Shown here: positions 9,405 to 18,499 of the stretch, in pieces
Position numbering within the stretch: position 1 is the stretch's first letter
Layout: the number at the start of each line of letters is the position of its first letter
Source of the DNA: Paenibacillus sp. SYP-B4298
Lineage (GTDB): Bacteria; Bacillota; Bacilli; Paenibacillales; Paenibacillaceae
Assembly (NCBI RefSeq): GCF_027627475.1
Contig: NZ_CP115484.1
Location: 1,720,001-1,784,000, forward strand
Direction of reading: 5' to 3'
DNA length: 64,000 nucleotides
Translations under genes and position numbers: made by a program
The notes under the pieces: generated by a model
Told to the model about the DNA's origin: nothing
The model's database searches: none
Seen by the model: only the letters and a program-made list of their open reading frames with translations

Positions 9405-9519
9405 CCGGCTTTGCGCACTTTTGAAAATTCACGGTTTGCAATTCATATCAATAATTGGGTTTATATTACAATTTTATAAGCTGTCTGTCACATCTATTTT
9501 CACATGTGCGCAAAGTTGG
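9405..9519 (+). promoter_or_regulatory. strongly paired mrpA leader RNA element
   Basis: Positions 9405-9418 pair with 9506-9519 over 14 bp (CTTTGCGCAC with GTGCGCAAAG, extended by CCGG/TTGG with two G-U pairs). After a 3x3 internal loop, TGAAAAT (9422-9428) pairs with ATTTTCA (9496-9502). The apical 67 nt can form smaller hairpins (9439-9443 with 9453-9457; 9461-9465 with 9475-9479). No U-run follows, so this is not a simple terminator. Its place between the promoter and the mrpA start suggests a cis-acting RNA. It matches no riboswitch class that I can recognise. Confidence 0.6.
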
Positions 9520-9555
9520 AACAAGCCTAAACTACATGAAATAGGGGGTTCCACG

Positions 9556-11949
9556 TTGTCCTGGTTGCATTTCGCTGTGTTTACGCCATTTCTGTTCACC
9601 CTGTTTGTTCCGTTGCTGAACAAGAGCTTCCGCCGTGTCCATACCGGCTGGTTCGTGCTCATCATTCCTCTGTTGTTATTTGTTTATTTCCTGGGATACT
9701 TTCCTCTTGATCCCGCCATGGCGCCTGTCATTCACTCCATACCCTGGATTCCTTCCTTGGACATCCACTTCACCTTGCATCTTGACGGTTTGGCTTTGCT
9801 GCTTTTGCTTATTATTACGGGTATCGGAGCACTAGTTGTCCTGTATTCCATTTATTATATGTCGATGGAACGGGAAGCGCTGCATAATTTTTATATCTAT
9901 TTACTGTTGTTTATGGGAGCTATGCTGGGCATCGTGTTGTCTGATAACCTGCTTGTTCTCTATGTTTTCTGGGAAATGACGAGCGTCTCCTCTTTCCTGC
10001 TGATCGCCTACTGGTATCAACGGGGCAGATCGCGCTACGGCGCCCAGAAGTCGATGCTGATCACGATTTCCGGCGGCTTTGCAATGCTGCTCGGCTTTCT
10101 TATGCTGTACACAGCTTCAGGCACCTTGAGCGTGCGAGAGCTGATTGCTATGTCGAGCCAACTGTCGGAGCATGGATTATTCCTGCCGGCGATGCTGCTG
10201 GTGCTGCTAGGGGCGTTCACGAAGTCGGCTCAGTTCCCGTTCCACATCTGGCTGCCGGATGCGATGGAGGCGCCGACGCCCATTAGCGCCTATCTTCACT
10301 CGGCAACGATGGTCAAGGCAGGGGTCTATCTCGTCGCGCGGCTAACCCCAGTGTTCGGCGGCAATATCGAATGGTTCTGGATCATAACCACTGTCGGAGC
10401 GATTACGCTGTTCTGGGGCTCATTCATGGCGATTCGCCAGACGGATCTGAAGGCGTTGCTTGCGTATTCGACCATTAGCCAGTTGGGGTTAATAATGTGT
10501 CTGCTCGGCATTGGCTCTAATGCGCTTAATGCAGATTACAGCGAGCAGGCATTGTTGTTCTCCGGGGCTGCATTAGCAGCGATCTTTCATCTATTCAACC
10601 ACTCGATCTTCAAGGGCTGTCTGTTCATGGTTATCGGGATACTGGATCATGAGACAGGAACGCGGGACATTCGCAAGCTGGGCGGTCTGATGGGCATCAT
10701 GCCTGTATCGTTCACGTTAACCGTAATTGGCGGTCTGTCCATGGCGGGGTTGCCGCCATTCAGTGGTTTTTTGAGCAAGGAGATGTTCTTCACCGGGGTA
10801 CTAACGGCGGCTCGCAACATGAATGATTGGCTGGTGGTGCTGCCGATCGTTGCATGGGTTGCAAGTATTCTCACCTTTGTCTATTGTCTGATTCTGGTGT
10901 TCCGTACATTCACCGGCAAGTATCAGCCGGATCGTCTGGACAAGACGCCGCATGAAGCCCCGATCGGCATGCTGATCCCTCCGGGCGTGCTGGCGCTGCT
11001 GGTCATCGTGTTCTTCTTCATTCCTAATGTGGTAGGCGCAAGCTTGTTGCGTCCTGCGATGCACGCGATACTTCCACAGCTAGTTGCGGATGGCGGGACG
11101 TTCGATGTGCATATATCCGCCTGGCATGGCTTTACTATGGAGTTGGCAATGACGGCAGGGATTATCGCGCTTGGTTCGCTGCTCTACATCTATCTGAAGA
11201 AATGGTCAGGCATTTACGATAATCTGCCACGCCGCTTTACACTGAATAATCTGTATGACAGCGGGCTGAACAGTATCGAACGGGCTTCACTGCGTTTTAC
11301 CAATACGTATATGACAGGCTTTCTGGCGCATTACCTGTCCTATATCTTCATCATTATGATCTGCCTTACGGGGGGGACGCTGCTTGGCCAAGGCGTGTTC
11401 GCTCTTAATATGGAGAACAATTCGGAGATTGCTCCATACGAATATGTGCTGGGCATCTCGATGGTTATAGCTGCGGTATTCGTGGTCTTCAGCACCTCCA
11501 GGCTCATGTCGATCATTGCGGTCGGCGCAGTTGGCTATATCGTTTCTCTGATGTTCGTGCTGTTCCGCGCGCCGGATCTCGCACTCACCCAGCTAGTAGT
11601 TGAGACGATTACAACCGCGCTGTTCCTGCTGTGCTTCTATTATCTGCCCAAGATGCGGCGCGAGCTGACACGTCTGCGCTTTAAGCTGTCCAGCCTCGTC
11701 ATCTCGCTTGGCGTCGGTATTTCTCTTACGCTGATCGGCTTATCGGTGCAGGATCATAACCTGTTCGAGCCCATTAAGAGCTATTTCGAGAATTCGTATC
11801 AGCTTGCGGGAGCCAAGAACATTGTGAACGCCATCCTGGTTGATTTCCGTGCCTTTGACACGATGCTGGAGATCGTAGTACTGTTCACGGCAGGCATCGG
11901 CGTCTACAACCTGATCAAGCTGCGGCAGGCAAGGAGGAATGAAAAGTGA
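9556..11949 (+). CDS. mrpA: Mrp antiporter subunit MrpA
   Basis: The largest subunit of the Mrp Na+(Li+/K+)/H+ antiporter, related to NuoL and with a fused MrpB-like C-terminus, 797 residues. It has about 20 membrane helices; NuoL-type proton-path segments include WEMTSVSSFLLI, FPFHIWLPDAMEAPTPISAYLHS (positions within 220-250) and FNHSIFKGCLFM. The TTG at 9556 is chosen because GGGGG lies 7 nt upstream and the protein then begins MSWLHFAVFTPF as in known MrpA. The in-frame ORF extends 60 codons further upstream into the structured leader. It is the first gene of the seven-gene operon, and its stop overlaps mrpB. Confidence 0.95.
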   Translation: MSWLHFAVFTPFLFTLFVPLLNKSFRRVHTGWFVLIIPLLLFVYFLGYFPLDPAMAPVIHSIPWIPSLDIHFTLHLDGLALLLLLIITGIGALVVLYSIYYMSMEREALHNFYIYLLLFMGAMLGIVLSDNLLVLYVFWEMTSVSSFLLIAYWYQRGRSRYGAQKSMLITISGGFAMLLGFLMLYTASGTLSVRELIAMSSQLSEHGLFLPAMLLVLLGAFTKSAQFPFHIWLPDAMEAPTPISAYLHSATMVKAGVYLVARLTPVFGGNIEWFWIITTVGAITLFWGSFMAIRQTDLKALLAYSTISQLGLIMCLLGIGSNALNADYSEQALLFSGAALAAIFHLFNHSIFKGCLFMVIGILDHETGTRDIRKLGGLMGIMPVSFTLTVIGGLSMAGLPPFSGFLSKEMFFTGVLTAARNMNDWLVVLPIVAWVASILTFVYCLILVFRTFTGKYQPDRLDKTPHEAPIGMLIPPGVLALLVIVFFFIPNVVGASLLRPAMHAILPQLVADGGTFDVHISAWHGFTMELAMTAGIIALGSLLYIYLKKWSGIYDNLPRRFTLNNLYDSGLNSIERASLRFTNTYMTGFLAHYLSYIFIIMICLTGGTLLGQGVFALNMENNSEIAPYEYVLGISMVIAAVFVVFSTSRLMSIIAVGAVGYIVSLMFVLFRAPDLALTQLVVETITTALFLLCFYYLPKMRRELTRLRFKLSSLVISLGVGISLTLIGLSVQDHNLFEPIKSYFENSYQLAGAKNIVNAILVDFRAFDTMLEIVVLFTAGIGVYNLIKLRQARRNEK

Positions 11950-12368
11950 AGTTCACCGATGTCATCTTGCAGACCTCGGCCAAAATATTGGTGTTCATTA
12001 TTTTGACCTTCTCTATCTATGTGCTGTTCGCAGGGCATAACAATCCGGGCGGTGGCTTCATCGGCGGCTTGATTACCGCCTCGGCGCTTGTGCTGCTCTA
12101 TATCGCATTTGACGTGAAGACGGTGCATGAAATATTGCCGATCGACTTCAAAATTGTCGGCGCCGTCGGCTTGATGATCGCTCTGTTAACGGGGATCGGT
12201 TCATTGGTAGTTGATGAGCCGTTTCTATCTCAAACGTTCTGGTATGAGGATTTGCCGCTGTTCGGCAAGACAGAGCTTACGACTGCGCTCGTATTCGATC
12301 TGGGCGTCTATCTGGCAGTGGTTGGCACGACAATGACCATTATATTAAGCATAGGCGAGGATGAGTAA
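11946..12368 (+). CDS. mrpB: Mrp antiporter subunit MrpB
   Basis: A 140-residue membrane subunit with four hydrophobic helices. The family hallmark GHNNPGGGFIGGL sits near residue 29. The GTG start overlaps the mrpA stop by 4 bp (GTGA), indicating translational coupling. It is an essential part of the hetero-oligomeric Na+/H+ antiporter. Confidence 0.95.
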   Translation: MKFTDVILQTSAKILVFIILTFSIYVLFAGHNNPGGGFIGGLITASALVLLYIAFDVKTVHEILPIDFKIVGAVGLMIALLTGIGSLVVDEPFLSQTFWYEDLPLFGKTELTTALVFDLGVYLAVVGTTMTIILSIGEDE

Positions 12369-12708
12369 TATGGAAACTTTCATGACAATTATTGCAGGCA
12401 TCCTGTTTACTGTCGGAACCTATCTCATTCTCAGCAAGGGACTTGTGCGCATTATTTTGGGTATTTCACTATTCACGCATGGTGTCCATCTGATGCTGAT
12501 GGCTGTGAATGGCTTGAAGCGTGGCGCGGCGCCGCTGCTTGGTGAGAACAACGACGTATTTACCGACCCGGTACCGCAGGCGCTTATATTGACCTCGATC
12601 GTCATCAGCTTTGCGCTGACCGCCTTTTCCTTGGTGCTGGGGTATCGTACCTATGTAGAGCTTGGAACCGATGATTTGGAAAAATTGAGGGGAGAGCCGA
12701 ATGAATAA
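12361..12708 (+). CDS. mrpC: Mrp antiporter subunit MrpC (NuoK-like)
   Basis: A 115-residue NuoK-like subunit with three membrane helices and the conserved LILSKGLVRIILGISLFTHGVHL region (about 22-44). It overlaps mrpB by 8 bp. The ATG at 12370, three codons later, is an alternative start. Partner of MrpA and MrpD in the antiporter. Confidence 0.94.
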   Translation: MSNMETFMTIIAGILFTVGTYLILSKGLVRIILGISLFTHGVHLMLMAVNGLKRGAAPLLGENNDVFTDPVPQALILTSIVISFALTAFSLVLGYRTYVELGTDDLEKLRGEPNE

Positions 12709-14188
12709 TCTAGTCATCCTACCGATCCTTCTCCCGTTGTTCTCCGGTGTGCTGCTGTTCTTTTTGCGGCGCCAGATTAGGACGCAGCAGGCGATTACGC
12801 TTGTTGCCACAACGGCAACATTAATCTCGTCGCTCGTCCTGATCGGGAGCATATCCAGGGATGGGATTCAGATCTTGAACATGGGCGGCTGGGAGGCCCC
12901 TTACGGCATTACACTGGTAGCGGATATGCTTGCTGCGCTCTTGACGGCCACCGCCTCCATCGTGACGATAGCCTGCCTGCTGTATACCTTTCATTCTATT
13001 GGCGAGGATCGTAAAAAGTTTTATGTATATCCGCTGCTGCTGTTGCTCTTATGCGGGGTGAACGGCTCCTTTTTGACAGGCGATATTTTTAATCTGTTCG
13101 TATTCTTTGAAGTGATGCTCATCTCCTCCTACGCGCTCATCAGTCTTGGCGGGGGAAAGGTGCAGCTTCGAGAGACGATCAAATATATGATCACCAATAT
13201 TATCTCCTCTATGCTGTTTATTGTAGCCGTTGCTTATCTGTATTCCATTACTGGTACACTAAGTATGGCACATCTGTCCGAGCGTGTGGCGCTTGCAGGG
13301 CAGGATGGGCTCATTACAACCGTCAGTCTGCTGTTTCTCATTGTATTCGGACTAAAGGCCGGTCTGCTGCTGTTCTTCTGGCTGCCTGGCTCCTATAGTG
13401 CACCTCCTGCAGCTATCGCAGCGATCTTTGCCGCGTTGCTAACCAAGGTGGGGATTTACGCGATTATGCGGATGTTTACACTGATTTTCTATCATCAGTC
13501 GGATTTCACGCATACGGTACTCGTCTGGATGTCCGCGCTGACGATGATTCTCGGCGCAGTAGGAGCGATAGCCTATGGGGATATACGCCGTATTTTGGCC
13601 TACAATGTTATTGTATCTGTCGGGTTTGTCGTATTTGGTGTCGCTGTGGCGAGCAGGGAGGCGCTGACTGGCGCGGTGTTCTATCTGATTCATGATATGC
13701 TTGCCAAAGCGCTGATCTTCATCCTGGGTGGCGTTATTGTGAGCATCGCCGGCACGGACCGGCTACGCGATATTAGCGGTCTGATCCGGTTCAGACCAAC
13801 GCTAGGCTGGTTGTTCTTCCTCTCGGCGCTTGCTCTGGCCGGGGTTCCTCCGCTCAGCGGATTTGTAGGCAAGGTGATGATTCTGCAAGGCGGGATAGCA
13901 CAAAGCTATTATGTCATGGCAGCGATCGGACTGCTGACCAGCTTGCTCGTGCTGTACTCTGTGATGAAAATCTTCATTAACAGCTTCTGGGGCGAAACGC
14001 TTCTGAGTGAAGGAGAAGAAAAGTCGCCGGGTAAAGGGTATCTTCTTCCAGGGGCAATGCTGGCGGCCTTGTTGATCGGGCTTGGGCTAGGAGCAGAGAC
14101 GGTACTGACTTATGTAGGGCAGGCCGTCGAAGTGATGCTGAATCCAATGCTGTACATCGAGGCAGTTCTGCCGCAAACCGGAATGTAA
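12701..14188 (+). CDS. mrpD: Mrp antiporter subunit MrpD (NuoN/M-like)
   Basis: A 495-residue, 14-helix proton-translocating subunit homologous to NuoM/NuoN. Conserved segments include FEVMLISSYALISLG near residue 145, the lysine-bearing FGLKAGLLLFFWLPGSYSAPP near 220, and LAGVPPLSGFVGKV near 385. It overlaps mrpC by 8 bp. Length and spacing match Mrp operons of bacilli. Confidence 0.95.
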   Translation: MNNLVILPILLPLFSGVLLFFLRRQIRTQQAITLVATTATLISSLVLIGSISRDGIQILNMGGWEAPYGITLVADMLAALLTATASIVTIACLLYTFHSIGEDRKKFYVYPLLLLLLCGVNGSFLTGDIFNLFVFFEVMLISSYALISLGGGKVQLRETIKYMITNIISSMLFIVAVAYLYSITGTLSMAHLSERVALAGQDGLITTVSLLFLIVFGLKAGLLLFFWLPGSYSAPPAAIAAIFAALLTKVGIYAIMRMFTLIFYHQSDFTHTVLVWMSALTMILGAVGAIAYGDIRRILAYNVIVSVGFVVFGVAVASREALTGAVFYLIHDMLAKALIFILGGVIVSIAGTDRLRDISGLIRFRPTLGWLFFLSALALAGVPPLSGFVGKVMILQGGIAQSYYVMAAIGLLTSLLVLYSVMKIFINSFWGETLLSEGEEKSPGKGYLLPGAMLAALLIGLGLGAETVLTYVGQAVEVMLNPMLYIEAVLPQTGM

Positions 14189-14219
14189 CCTAAGCTGCCA
14201 GGAAGGAAGTGCTCTCAAC

Positions 14220-14696
14220 GTGACGCTGCAAATTTTACTCAATATTATTATTGCCATGGTCTGGATGCTGCTTCATGATGATTGGAATACGCTCAGCTTC
14301 TTTATCGGATATGTGATCGGCGCGGTCATGATCTATGTACTGCGGCGTTTCTTTCCGGGGCCGTTCTATGGTAGGAAAATATGGTCGATTATCAAATTAT
14401 TCATGTTATTTAATGTAGAGCTGGTGAAATCGAGCGCGATCGTGATCGCACAGGTTACCCGGCCTAAGCTCAATATTCAACCTGGCATCTTCAAGGTGGA
14501 GACGAAGCTTAAGAGCGACTGGGAGATTATGCTTCTGTCCAATCTGCTTACGCTGACGCCGGGCTCAGTCGTGCTGGAGATCGCGCCTAGGCAAGGCATA
14601 CTCTATCTCCATGCCATGGATGTAACCGAATTTGAGGATGCGATCGTGAAGACGAAGGAACGATTTGAACATGCCATAATGGAGGTGACAAGCTGA
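14220..14696 (+). CDS. mrpE: Mrp antiporter subunit MrpE
   Basis: A 158-residue subunit with two to three N-terminal membrane helices and a cytoplasmic C-terminal part containing LLSNLLTLTPGSVVLEI, typical of MrpE. The GTG start at 14220 has GGAAGGAAG about 10 nt upstream. It is 31 nt after mrpD, and its stop overlaps the mrpF start. Confidence 0.93.
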   Translation: MTLQILLNIIIAMVWMLLHDDWNTLSFFIGYVIGAVMIYVLRRFFPGPFYGRKIWSIIKLFMLFNVELVKSSAIVIAQVTRPKLNIQPGIFKVETKLKSDWEIMLLSNLLTLTPGSVVLEIAPRQGILYLHAMDVTEFEDAIVKTKERFEHAIMEVTS

Positions 14697-14980
14697 TGTT
14701 TGATGCATTAATGGTATTATCCATGCTGCTACTGTCCATATCCATTGTCATTGCATTGTTTCGCGTCATTCGCGGCCCGGCGTTGCCGGATCGGGTGCTG
14801 GCGCTGGATTCGATCGGCTATAGTATCATCGGCATTGTAGCCGTACTCTCGATCATGCTGGATACTTCAGCGTATCTGGAGACGATACTGCTCATCGGCA
14901 TTCTGGCTTTCCTGAGCACGATTGCACTGTGCAAATTTCTGGAGAGGGGTGTCGTCATTGAGCGGAACCGTGATCATTGA
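14696..14980 (+). CDS. mrpF: Mrp antiporter subunit MrpF
   Basis: A 94-residue subunit with three membrane helices. The MrpF signature RVIRGPALPDRVLALDSIGY begins at about residue 23. The start ATG overlaps the mrpE stop codon (TGATG), and AGGTGA lies just upstream. Confidence 0.94.
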   Translation: MFDALMVLSMLLLSISIVIALFRVIRGPALPDRVLALDSIGYSIIGIVAVLSIMLDTSAYLETILLIGILAFLSTIALCKFLERGVVIERNRDH

Positions 14981-15371
14981 AGTGCTGGTGGCGAGTATGG
15001 TGCTGCTTGGCACCGTGCTCAGCCTGTTGAGCGCACTGGGCTTTATACGTCTGCCTGACATCTACACTCGATCCCATGCGGCAACGAAGAGCATTACGCT
15101 CGGTATTTTGTTCATCCTGCTCGGAACCTTTATCTATTTCCTGTTCACACATCGTGTGGTCAGTATTCGTCTGCTGCTCGGTATTGTCTTTGTCTTCCTG
15201 ACAGCGCCGGTCGCAGGCCATCTGATTGCCCGCTCTGCGTATCGTTCCGGTGTCAAGATGTGGGATAAGAGTGCGAAGGATGAGCTGCGAAGCGATCTGA
15301 AAAAGCTGAATCAACTGGAGCAATATCATAGTGGTGAGCAGTCGTACAATCGTGAATCCTCTTACCCGTAA
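14958..15371 (+). CDS. mrpG: Mrp antiporter subunit MrpG
   Basis: A 137-residue subunit, three membrane helices, with the MrpG motif ALGFIRLPDIYTRSHAATKS near 23-42. The TTG at 14958 is chosen because GGAGAGG lies about 10 nt upstream and the protein then starts MSGTVIIEVLVASM. It overlaps mrpF by 23 bp. It is the last gene of the operon, followed by a terminator at 15380. Confidence 0.92.
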   Translation: MSGTVIIEVLVASMVLLGTVLSLLSALGFIRLPDIYTRSHAATKSITLGILFILLGTFIYFLFTHRVVSIRLLLGIVFVFLTAPVAGHLIARSAYRSGVKMWDKSAKDELRSDLKKLNQLEQYHSGEQSYNRESSYP

Positions 15372-15379
15372 TGATCGGC

Positions 15380-15406
15380 AAGCACGCTGTTGCAGGCGTG
15401 CTTTTT
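15380..15406 (+). terminator. mrp operon terminator
   Basis: An 8-bp stem AAGCACGC / GCGTGCTT with an 8-nt loop is followed by TTTTT, 9 nt after the mrpG stop. Confidence 0.85.
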
Positions 15407-15463
15407 CTATTGAAATATGCTATACTAATTATAGTTACTAAATAAAGTGAAGAGGTGATGGCG

Positions 15464-16318
15464 ATGAGCAAGCAGAAGCAGCATTACGAGCGGGGGATAG
15501 AGGACGTATGGAGCGCAGTGAAAAATCAGATCCATCGCGGACATGAGAATAGCTTTATTCTGGAGCCTGGGCCAGGCAATTGGGAGAAATATGATCCCTT
15601 CCTGTTTCTTGCTGAGGATTGGTTCCAACGTGGCTCCTTCGATACTCATCCCCATCGGGGGATTGAGACGGTCACCTATGTAATGGAAGGCGTGCTAGAG
15701 CATTATGACAGCTCCACGAATGGCAAGGACGAGCTGCGGGCAGGCGATGCCCAATGGATGACAGCAGGACGCGGGGTCATTCATAAGGAGGACCCGGCAC
15801 CGGGAGAGACCGTTCATTCGCTTCAGCTATGGGTTAATCTCCCAGCCTCGCATAAGATGACCGAACCGCATTACCAGAATCTGCGGGCGGAGACGATGCC
15901 GGTGCGTGAGGAGGAGGGCGTGTCTGTCCGCATCTTCTCTGGTTCTTCCGGCGGCGTTCAGTCCTCTACTCGCAATATCGTGCCTGTGACGATGCTGGAG
16001 GTAACGATGGAGGCGGGGGCCGTGCTGCTGCAAGAGCTCCCCTCAAGCTATAACGGCTTTATCTTTGTACTGGAGGGCGAAGCAAGGCTTGGACGCGACA
16101 GGATAGCATGTGGAGAGCGTCAAGCCGCATGGCTTGGAGAGGGCGGATCAGGCGAGTGGAGCTCGGTGCGTATCGAGGCAATTACGCCGCTGCGAGTCTT
16201 GTTGTATGCAGGCGAGCCGCTCCACGAGCCGATCGCAGCGCGTGGACCCTTCGTCATGAATACGGAGGAAGAGCTGCGTCAGGCCTACCAGGATTATCGA
16301 GATGGCAAATTTATCTGA
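15464..16318 (+). CDS. pirin family protein
   Basis: A two-cupin iron-binding protein of 284 residues. The metal site is visible as HPHRGIETVTYV (pair of His about residue 62-64) and, ~45 residues on, GVIHKEDP. Bacterial pirins include quercetinase-like enzymes, but the role here is unknown. The ATG at 15464 has GAGGTG 6 nt upstream; the GTG at 15455 and ATG at 15458 lie on or directly beside that site. It is a single-gene unit, with a terminator hairpin at 16329-16360. Confidence 0.92.
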   Translation: MSKQKQHYERGIEDVWSAVKNQIHRGHENSFILEPGPGNWEKYDPFLFLAEDWFQRGSFDTHPHRGIETVTYVMEGVLEHYDSSTNGKDELRAGDAQWMTAGRGVIHKEDPAPGETVHSLQLWVNLPASHKMTEPHYQNLRAETMPVREEEGVSVRIFSGSSGGVQSSTRNIVPVTMLEVTMEAGAVLLQELPSSYNGFIFVLEGEARLGRDRIACGERQAAWLGEGGSGEWSSVRIEAITPLRVLLYAGEPLHEPIAARGPFVMNTEEELRQAYQDYRDGKFI

Positions 16319-16328
16319 TTAAGCTCGC

Positions 16329-16360
16329 AGCCCCGTCTGTCATCATGCAGGCGGGGCTTT
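16329..16360 (+). terminator. pirin gene terminator
   Basis: An 11-bp GC-rich stem (AGCCCCGTCTG with CAGGCGGGGCT, one G-T pair) is followed by only three T. It is probably a terminator with a weak U-tract. Confidence 0.65.
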
Positions 16361-16427
16361 GTGCTGTAGGGGTCCAAGCATAATGGGGCTTACCTGATCA
16401 GGGTTTGTATCCAAACCTACCTTGGCC

Positions 16428-16436
16428 TGTTATAAT
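16428..16436 (+). promoter_or_regulatory. extended -10 promoter of the AI-2E gene
   Basis: TGTTATAAT is a perfect -10 with the extended TG. No good -35 is present at 16-18 bp. It would start a transcript ~105 nt upstream of the AI-2E family gene. Confidence 0.5.
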
Positions 16437-16550
16437 GAAGTTATGTCGAATTTGGACGAACGTAACGTATATTTCCGCTTCATTGGGCCAATGCTGGAAC
16501 CAAGGGAGGGTAGTAGCTTGCGAATCTCAATCGAAGGAAGATGAATCAGA

Positions 16551-17570
16551 ATGCTCGACCTGAAGAGCTGGCTGCTTAACAAGGATGTCAAACGTTTTTT
16601 AATTTTAGCACTTATTTGTCTTCTGATTTTTAGTCTCCGCGGCATGATGAATCTTGTTCTGCTAACATTGCTGTTCACCTTCTTGATGGGGAGCCTTCAT
16701 ATGTATATTATGAAGCTGCTCGACCGTTTCTACTCGGTCCCTTCAAAAGTCATCCTGCCACTGATGTACATGGTGCTTTTGCTGCTTATCATTATAGGCT
16801 TCTACAAGCTTGTTCCTCCTATTGGGGATCAGATTGTACAGCTTTACAAGCTTTTTAAGCGGTTCTACCTGCATCCCCCGGACACGGACTTTGCCCGGTA
16901 TGTGTTCACCTACCTGGAGTCCGTAGATTTTCATAAACTGATCGGCCCCAGCTTCAATCTGGTGGTGAAGATTAGTCATGTGGCGTTAACGGTGTTTTTG
17001 GCACTGATATTGAGCTTATTCTTCCTGTTGGAGAAAACAAAGGTTACGCAGTTTACCGCACAGTTCAAGACAAGCAAGCTTGGCTGGCTGTTTGAGGAGC
17101 TGGGCTATTTCGGATCGAAATTTATCCATACCTTCGGCAAGGTCATTGAAACGCAAATTCTGATTTCCCTGATCAATTCGATTTTGACGACAATTGGCTT
17201 ATGGATATTAGGCTTTCCGCATTTGCTAGGTCTGGCCGTCATTATATTCCTGCTCGGACTGATCCCGGTTGCGGGTGTCTTCATTTCGCTGCTGCCGCTT
17301 TCAACGATTGCTTACACGATTGGCGGATTCAATTATCTCATCTACCTGCTGGTGCTCATCGTTATCCTGCATACCATTGAAGCGTATGTGCTGAATCCGA
17401 AGCTGATGTCATCCAAGACCCATCTTCCGATCTTCTATACCTTTGTCGTGCTGCTGTTCTCGGAGCATTATCTTGGTGTATGGGGGCTTATCATCGGTAT
17501 TCCTATCTTTGTATTTCTACTAGATATTATCGAGGTTCGGGCAGTCGATACCGGCAAGAAGCAGTCGTAA
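16551..17570 (+). CDS. AI-2E family transporter (PerM/TqsA-like)
   Basis: A 339-residue membrane protein with seven to eight hydrophobic segments. The family-typical C-terminal pattern LIPVAGVFISLLPL, EAYVLNPKLMSSKTHLP and WGLIIGIPIFVFLLDI is present. Members are exporters of small molecules, quorum signals or ions; substrate cannot be read here. GGAAG lies 10 nt before the ATG. It is followed after 51 nt by dedA on the same strand, a possible operon. Confidence 0.9.
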   Translation: MLDLKSWLLNKDVKRFLILALICLLIFSLRGMMNLVLLTLLFTFLMGSLHMYIMKLLDRFYSVPSKVILPLMYMVLLLLIIIGFYKLVPPIGDQIVQLYKLFKRFYLHPPDTDFARYVFTYLESVDFHKLIGPSFNLVVKISHVALTVFLALILSLFFLLEKTKVTQFTAQFKTSKLGWLFEELGYFGSKFIHTFGKVIETQILISLINSILTTIGLWILGFPHLLGLAVIIFLLGLIPVAGVFISLLPLSTIAYTIGGFNYLIYLLVLIVILHTIEAYVLNPKLMSSKTHLPIFYTFVVLLFSEHYLGVWGLIIGIPIFVFLLDIIEVRAVDTGKKQS

Positions 17571-17621
17571 TGCTCATAATACATTAAAGCTAGTCTCAGT
17601 AGAAGAAATGGAGAACTGCTT

Positions 17622-18125
17622 ATGCAAATGGCACAGGAGCTAATCTCACATTACGGTTATGCTGCGATTTTTTGTCTGCTCGCGCTCGGTATTGTCGGCT
17701 TGCCGGTGCCCGATGAGGTTCTTATGACCTTCGTTGGTTATCTGGCTTCACTCTATGTACTCAAGCTGCCCCTTGCCATGATTGTTGCATTCAGCGGAGC
17801 GCTATGCGGCATGCTGCTCAGCTACATGATCGGGCGCAAGTTCGGCAGACCGCTAATACATCGCTATGGCAGGTGGGTCAAGCTGACGCCCAAACGGCTG
17901 GAGAGGGTAGAGAGTTGGTTCAATCGTTATGGTCTGTGGACCATAGTGTTTGGTTATTTTATTCCCGGAGTAAGGCATCTTACTTGCTACCTGTCAGGAA
18001 TTAGCGGTGTTCGTGCCCGGACCTATATGCTGTTTGCAGGGGCGGGGGCCTTGTTATGGAGCACTGTCTTCATAACTATGGGCTACTTCCTCGGCAATGT
18101 GGATCTGTTCTCCTGGCGTCATTAG
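17622..18125 (+). CDS. DedA family membrane protein (copy 1)
   Basis: A 167-residue inner-membrane protein of the DedA/SNARE-associated family. Motifs are GLPVPDEVLMTFVGYLAS near 29 and the arginine-bearing FGYFIPGVRHLTCYLSGISG near 107-127, both linked to lipid or undecaprenyl-phosphate flipping in characterised DedA proteins (for example UptA). GGAG lies 8 nt before the ATG. It is closely similar to the DedA at 29471. Its last 4 bp overlap the convergent ORF at 18122. Confidence 0.92.
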   Translation: MQMAQELISHYGYAAIFCLLALGIVGLPVPDEVLMTFVGYLASLYVLKLPLAMIVAFSGALCGMLLSYMIGRKFGRPLIHRYGRWVKLTPKRLERVESWFNRYGLWTIVFGYFIPGVRHLTCYLSGISGVRARTYMLFAGAGALLWSTVFITMGYFLGNVDLFSWRH

Positions 18126-18355
18126 GCGTGCAATGAGCACGGCTGTCTGCGACTTCTCACAAGTCGCAGTCCCTGCTTCAGCACGAAACTGAACATAATG
18201 GACCCGGATAGCGCCACGATATGATGATGAGATAGCTTTTCGAGCACGCTATAGATCATTTCACAACCGATCCATTCGATAGCGACGAATTCCTTGATGG
18301 CGGCAGCAGAGATGACGACCATTACGTAATCCCCCGATGTTGTAGCAAGCTTCAT
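18122..18355 (-). CDS. small hypothetical protein, 77 aa
   Basis: Not recognised. A possible short protein with one moderate hydrophobic stretch near residue 50 (HHIVALSGSIMFSFVL) and a basic tail RSRRQPCSLHA. A very good AGGAGG lies 9 nt upstream of the ATG at 18355, which is the main evidence; the ATG at 18373 overlaps that site. Against it, the 3' end overlaps dedA convergently and contains a perfect 9-bp hairpin (18147-18169) that may be a transcription end signal. Treat as tentative. Confidence 0.45.
   Translation of the reverse strand: MKLATTSGDYVMVVISAAAIKEFVAIEWIGCEMIYSVLEKLSHHHIVALSGSIMFSFVLKQGLRLVRSRRQPCSLHA
18147..18169. terminator. hairpin between dedA and the convergent small ORF
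   Basis: CTGCGACTT and AAGTCGCAG form a perfect 9-bp stem with a 5-nt loop, 21 nt after the dedA stop. No T-run follows on either strand, so terminator function is uncertain. Confidence 0.4.
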
Positions 18356-18499
18356 ACTTTGCTTCCTCCTCATTTGCTAACCTCAGTAAGGCAGCCCATG
18401 CGTCTTAAGTTGAATTCGGCTTCTTGTTTATACCTTATGCACAGCACGCTTGTATCTATGAGCTATGCTTTTTGTCATAACCAAATATGAAAATAGCAG

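Noticed and set aside
9376-9555. N-terminal 60-codon extension of MrpA
   Set aside because: No Shine-Dalgarno at its ATG, it runs through the paired leader, and the TTG at 9556 gives the family-typical N-terminus.
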